Part shown: positions 58,411 to 64,000 of the stretch, piece by piece | How the letters are laid out: each line of letters starts with the position of its first letter | Position numbering within the stretch: position 1 is the first letter of the stretch | NCBI GenBank assembly: GCA_030272155.1 | Contig: CP126204.1 | Span: 2,409,501-2,473,500, forward strand | Length of the DNA: 64,000 bases | Direction of reading: 5' to 3' | DNA from: Tetradesmus obliquus | Taxonomy: Eukaryota; Chlorophyta; Chlorophyceae; Sphaeropleales; Scenedesmaceae | Position numbers and translations under genes: made by a program | The notes under the pieces: model-generated | Told to the model about the DNA's origin: nothing | Databases searched by the model: none | Seen by the model: only the letters and a program-made list of their open reading frames with translations

Positions 58411-60878
58411 GAGATGCTGCTACTGCCGCCAGCTGCCAATCGCAAGCAGCAGCTGCTGCCGTGTCCACAACAGGGCCTGCACACTCGTTTTGCTGATGCT
58501 GCACACCCTGCTGCAGCTGACAAGATGCTCATCCGGCTTAGCGGACCGCTGCTGCTGCCAGTGCTGCTGAACGTTGGCTGCTTGCCTCCTTTTGGCTGTG
58601 CTCCTGCAAGCATCGTGTGCAGTGTCAGCAGGTGCAGCAGGGCGCAAGCTCAGTGCGTTTGCGAGGCTTGAAGGCCACCCCATTTGGCTGCTGTGTTACA
58701 GCAGCTCTAAAAGAACCCATAAAGCTATAAAAGGGCAACTCCTAGCAAGGCAGCTGCTTAACCAGGCAGCTGCCTATTTAGAGAGATGGTGTGCAAGCCA
58801 CTCAGAGCCGGAGCAGTGGCTGCACCTGCAGTACAAGCCAGCCAAAGGAATATTGCTGCAGCTGCACTGCAGTGCGCCGAACAAATGCTTGAACGTATAT
58901 TCAAGAAGTGCTACTACGGCCGCGTGCGGGTAAAAGCAGATATGCTGCTGGCAGCGCGTCGTCCGAGATCGGTCTGCAAGTGCTGCGCAGAAGGCGCCAA
59001 CAGCACACGATGCTAGCAGCTTTCGGACAATCACGCAAAACGTGATACAGACAGACAAGAGACGGTATGTTGGTGTGCTGTTCGTATCGCTGTTTCCGGC
59101 CGCTGCCCATCACTGATGAACGGCCGCGATCACCAGCCTTGGACGAGACGACTGTGCAGCCTTGAATACGCAGGTGCCGTTGTGCACTGCGTTATGAACC
59201 GATACGTTACAATTTTTTTTGTTTGATACGGGTTGCCATCAAAGGTGAAGTAAGCAAAGGTGGTTTACAGCACAGTAAGGGCAATGGGTGTTGGCACACC
59301 AAGGCACTGCTCGGGGAGCACAGCTGATGCTCTCCTGCAGCTCTTTAACGGCTGCATGCAAAAAAACAGAAAGCATTTAGATTCTGCATGCACGGCTGGT
59401 CCTGCAGAAGAACATTGCACAATACACACAGCCCAGCAATGTCAGCAAGATGCATCACAAAGCAGCTGCTGCCAGCAGTGCTGGGTCAGCTTGCAACAGG
59501 ATGGAAAGGGCCTGCCACTGAACGAAACACACCTTGCACGCCACAGTGCAGCTGTGTGACACTCACATGCTTCACGTCACACGCATGCAACCCTGCCAAC
59601 AGCAACCCGTGGGTATAACCACCGCACACATGCACGGCTCCTTCACCCACACAACTACATACCATGGGGGACACACAACTGCTTGCACACTGTTCAAACG
59701 CCACACCCTAACCAGTGACGCAGCAGCAGCTTTCTACAACCGAGGGGAGCAAGATCCTACTGGGTAACCATACAGCAGCAGACTTGAGGCGGATGAACCT
59801 CACCCTGCCCTGCTGGCCCGTCGCATCCACTGTGCACGACCCTTCGCTGTGCACGCTACAAAGAGCTACGTACTCAAGCTGTAGCTCACACAATGACTAG
59901 TAGCACAACCTGAATCCACGACTTCAAATGCTACACATAAGCAACTATGAGCTCCTGGAAGAATTAAGGTGGCAAACAAAGGATGAGGGTAGATGCCCTA
60001 CCATGGATTTCATGTTGGTGGATGGTACATGGAGTCCAGTCTGGCACATACACACTAAGATCTGCAACCTGCTTTGGCTGCTGCTGCACGCAGAGCAGTG
60101 CCAAACACATGCAACTGCAACGGTGTAGAACGAAACACAGGCTGCCGAGCAATCGTGTGCACAGAGGGGTATGCAAGCAGTGTAGGATTGCATGGCAGCT
60201 GACACAGCCGACACGTGCGCTGCGCTGCACCACACAAGCAGACAAGAAACTGCATGGAGCTGGCTGCCATACAGAAATGCCTGCCGCTCAATAGCATGAT
60301 GCCTGCACTGCTCAAAACAGCATCCCCTAACACAGAGACAGCAGCACTTGCATAGCCAGGCACGGAACCCTCTGGTTACGCAACATCTGGATCTTTGTCT
60401 ATGATTCTGCACCTGACCATGCACCACCAGTGGAGCCTACAACATCAGAATCAAACCGGGGCGTCAATGGTAATGCTGCACACGCTTGCTTGCCTGCTGT
60501 AGACATAGAGCCTATATGCTGTGCAGCTTGCATAATGCAGCCTACCACAACAAGCTCCTTCCACCACACAACAATGCAACAGCACAGGCACGCAATGCAA
60601 CAGCACAGGCACGCAATGCAACAGCACAGGCACGCAATGCAACAGCACAGGCACGCAATGCAACAGCACAGGCACGCAGCAGCATCAACCTCAATATGCT
60701 GCAGCCGACTAAGTCATGCCCCATGTAATGCAGCAGCCACAAAACCTCACCCAGCAGGTAGGTCCTCTGGCATCTTTCTGGTGCTCCTGGTCATACTCAT
60801 ACACATCCTGGCTGTCTGAACCCTTAACCCCCCACCCCTCAACTGCTACACCTCAAACCCCTGAACTAACCCTAACCC
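58411..60878. other. Second copy of AP2-dehydrogenase intergenic region
   Basis: This matches 24453-26920 at offset 33,958 except for the single base at 58543. It contains the TATA-like box (58727), the minus-strand TGTAA (59265) and the 21-bp minisatellite (60574-60678). No gene was recognised. Confidence 0.75.
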
Positions 60879-61152
60879 TCAGGTCCGGGCGTCCTTCTGG
60901 TGCTCCTGATCATACTGGTACACGCCTTTCCCCGCCTTCTGCCCCACCCAGCCTGCATCTACATACGACTGCAGCAGAGGGCAGGGCCGGTACTTGCTGT
61001 CACCCAGGCCGTTGTGTAGCACCTTCATGATAGACAGGCAGGTGTCCAAGCCTGCGGCAGCAGCAGCAGCAACAGCAGCAGCAGCAAGAAGTGAGGAGAG
61101 GCCGTTGTGCAGCACCTTCATGATGGACAGGCAGGTGTCCAGGCCTGCAGCT

Positions 61153-61189
<37 letters not shown>

Positions 61190-61592
61190 AAGCTTAGAGA
61201 TGATGGGAGCCATAACGCCACACCCTAACGAGAGTGGGCAGAGAGCAGTTTACTTTTTTGCGTCTGTCAGACATAGGTCAGCAGCTGCCTCTGAAACAAG
61301 CAGCAGGGCGGGTACACTGATGCAGTGATGCACACCGTGTCCTGCTTTAACGACATCGATCGATCAGATGACAACTTGCCATTGAAGTCAGCCACGCGCA
61401 GCGCCCCATGCCCAGGTTGGCTGCTGCCACTGCAGCAGCCAGCAACGAAACACCGTGTAAACAGTCTCTTACTCTTCTGCAGATGTTTGTGCAGGTATCA
61501 CTTACCGATGAAGTCAGCCAGGCGCAGCGGCCCCATGGGCTGGTTGGTGCCCAGCCGCATGCCCTTGTCTATGTCCTCAGCACTGCCCACGC

Positions 61593-61645
<53 letters not shown>

Positions 61646-62096
61646 CAGCAGCAGTAGTAGCAGCAGCAGCAGCAGCAGCGATGTGAGTGTCAGGGTGCCT
61701 GTGAAGATGCCTTCAGCGCTGCCCCACCCTAGCAACAGCAGTGGCAGCAGCAGCTAGGTTGCATGAGCAGCATGTGCACCTCCATGAGGCAGCCACAATC
61801 AACAGCACACAACTTGTTGAGCACACCCTTGACTTCCAGCTGCAGTGCTGCTGCTGCTGCTGCTGCTGCAGCAGCAACATCCGATCCATTGCCACCTATG
61901 TGTTGTGCAGAGTGCACTGCGTGCAGCCCCATGAAGCAGGGCCTCGTTGCCCATGGGGATGAGCACATGCAACAACGAGATGGCAAATAGTCACAACAAG
62001 CTGTTTTACAGCTTGAGCATGATGCTGATCGCACCTCCATGAGGCAGAAGAAGGCCTCGTTGATCATGGGGATGAGCACGCGGTTCACCAGGAAGC

Positions 62097-62157
<61 letters not shown>

Positions 62158-63119
62158 AGACGAGCAGCACAGCAACGTGCATGTCAGAGTGCTGAATTGT
62201 CACCATATGCAATACTTCAACATGTCGCGTCAAGAACGCGTCACTTGACACAGACGCACCGACCTGGCCTGGCTGGTGGCCATATCCTTGCCTAGGACTT
62301 CTGCCAGGCCCTTGCATGCCTCAACATGGGCACTCACTACTCAAGTAAGCCCATGTAACATAACACATTGAACTCTGAATTTGTAATAACATATGCTGTG
62401 ACAGACGCACCAGCCTGTCCTGGCTGGTGGCCACGTCCTTGCCTAGGGACGCTGCCAGGCCCCTTGCATGCCTCAAAACTGGGCACTCACCGTTCACCAT
62501 CAGCCGATATAACACACTACCACGATACGACAAATGAATGTAACATGTTATAACAAATGTTAAAACGTACGCACCGGCCTGTCCTGGCTGGTGGCCACGT
62601 CCTTGCCCAGGAACTCTGCCAGGCCCTTGCAGGGTCAACGTGGGCACTCACCGCTCACCAAAGCCCATGTGACCCAACACACTTTACGACACATGAAAGT
62701 GACATATCAAAACCTATGTTTTAACATACGCACCGGCCTGTCCTGGCTGGTGGCCACGTCCTTGCCCAGGAACTCTGCCAGGCCCTTGCAGGCCTCGAAG
62801 GTCTGCCCGCTGGTGTGCTGGCCACGTGCCAGCTCCACCAGCTTCATCAGCGGCACAGGATTCATGAAGTGCATGCCGATCTGCAGTGGTGATAAATGTG
62901 ACAAGAATGACAAGGCTGGCAAAAGTGACAAGAGTATGTTGTTCGACATGTGGCCGTGCCAGCTCCACCAGCTTCATCAGCGGCACAGGGTTCATGAAGT
63001 GCATGCCAATCTGCAGCAGCAACAAAAGTGGCGAAGAAAGTGACGAGAATGAGAAGAATAACATATACATAATTGAAGACAAGAGAAGGGTAGCGCCGCC
63101 AGGTCAACCAGCGTCATCA

Positions 63120-63151
<32 letters not shown>

Positions 63152-63512
63152 TGTCATGTTACAAGGGTGAGGTACAAGGGTGACAAAACAGTGACAAGAG
63201 TGAGAAGAGTGACAGGAGAGGGGCGGCAGTGCCAGCTCCAACAGCTTCATCAGCAAAACAGGGTTCATGAAGTGCATGCCGATCTGCAGCAGTCACAGTG
63301 GCACCAGCAGAGTGGCAGTTGCTGCAACTTTGATTTCAGTGACAGCAGCAGGGCTGCAAAAATAACCGGGTTGCAAACTACGATTGACCATCACACCATG
63401 CTGACGCACGATGCGTATGCCAGCTGCCGCGGGTCGTGCTGCTAGCAGCTTCTTACTTCGCACTCCAAAAGGGACAAAGAGGCCAAGATGCGCCAACCTC
63501 TGACTTCCCTGC

Positions 63513-63565
<53 letters not shown>

Positions 63566-64000
63566 ACCACTCTATGCGGCTTGCTGGTTGCTGCTCCCAG
63601 CTTGGTGATGCTTATGGATGAGGTGTTGGAGGCCAGGATGGTGTGCACCGACGTCACCTGCAGCACAGCAGCACAGATGTGCAGGCATGTGGAGGCAAGC
63701 CTATGTATTTGGCAGCACAATAAGAGGCCAGGATGGTGTGCACCGAAGTGACCTGCAGCACAGCAGCAAAAATGTGCAGGCATGTGGATGCAAGCCTATG
63801 TATTTGGCAGCACAATAAGAGGCCAGGATGGTGTGCACCGACGTCGCCTGCAGCACAGCAGCAACAATGTGCAGGCATGTGGAGGCAAGCCTATGTATTT
63901 GGCAGCACAATCGAGGCCAGGATGGTGTGCACCGACGTGACCTGCAGCACAGCAGCAAAGACGTGCAGGCACACGCGCTTGGCAAAAAATGAGTTGAAGA
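60879..64000 (-). CDS. HADH: Second copy of 3-hydroxyacyl-CoA dehydrogenase, 5' part beyond window
   Basis: Exons 3 to 7 are visible at 63657-63568, 62880-62734, 62097-62035, 61593-61506 and 61051-60879, encoding residues 114-299. They include the active-site Ser, His, Glu and Asn and are identical to the first copy. Exons 1 and 2, with the NAD-binding GAGQMG motif, would lie near 64,849-65,363 if the duplication continues. The exon-fragment arrays around exons 3, 4, 5 and 7 are reproduced without change. Confidence 0.88.

Larger units (their letters stand above)
35227..64000. repeat. Copy 2 of the large direct duplication, cut by window end
   Basis: This is a direct-orientation copy of 1254-30042. 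Its left boundary lies inside SBNO intron 3. The bases left of 35227 (ending CTGGTACTGA) are unrelated to those left of 1254 (ending GCGGGCCACCT). The copy carries SBNO exons 4-19, the whole AP2 gene and dehydrogenase exons 7 to 3. The extremely high identity means either a very recent event or an assembly artefact that placed two haplotypes in tandem. Sequence alone does not decide between them. Confidence 0.97.

Overview
The window looks like nuclear DNA of a green alga (Chlorophyta, probably Chlorophyceae). It has many short introns with GTGAG, GTGCG or GTGGG donors and CTGCAG or TTGCAG acceptors. TGTAA motifs lie downstream of stop codons where algal poly(A) signals are expected. Telomere-like TTTAGGG sequence occurs inside an intron. 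CAG/CTG trinucleotide tracts are extremely frequent and encode poly-Ala, poly-Gln and poly-Ser in exons. A Sphaeropleales or Scenedesmaceae-type genome would fit, but the species is a guess.

Layout of copy 1, left to right. (1) 8-14385, plus strand: the C-terminal two thirds of a Strawberry notch / FORGETTER1-type helicase-like gene (SBNO), 19 visible exons, with a roughly 1,750-residue low-complexity tail carrying AT-hooks, a DEK-C-like segment, a coiled coil and a possible terminal winged helix. (2) 14386-17020: convergent intergenic region with a 25-bp minisatellite and two opposed TGTAA signals. (3) 17021-24452, minus: a five-exon AP2/ERF-domain transcription factor of about 1,752 residues. 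(4) 24453-26920: intergenic, holding the probable long 3' UTR of the next gene. (5) 26921-31405, minus: a complete seven-exon 3-hydroxyacyl-CoA (3-hydroxybutyryl-CoA) dehydrogenase of 299 residues. (6) 31406-35226: a single-copy stretch with no recognisable gene.

From 35227 to the window end the sequence repeats 1254-30042 almost perfectly (offset 33,973, then 33,958 after a 15-bp in-frame deletion; one substitution also seen). This is either a very recent tandem duplication of a unit of about 34 kb or a falsely joined second haplotype. The second SBNO copy starts inside intron 3, so it lacks its first exons. The second AP2 copy is complete. The second dehydrogenase copy is cut by the window end.

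The most unusual feature is the introns. About 40 degenerate copies of neighbouring exon ends lie in the introns of all three genes. Fragments carrying an acceptor always lie upstream of the intact exon, and fragments carrying a donor always lie downstream. This is the geometry expected from repeated local tandem duplication across splice junctions. The three genes have no obvious common pathway: chromatin/stress memory, transcriptional control and fatty-acid or acyl-CoA metabolism.
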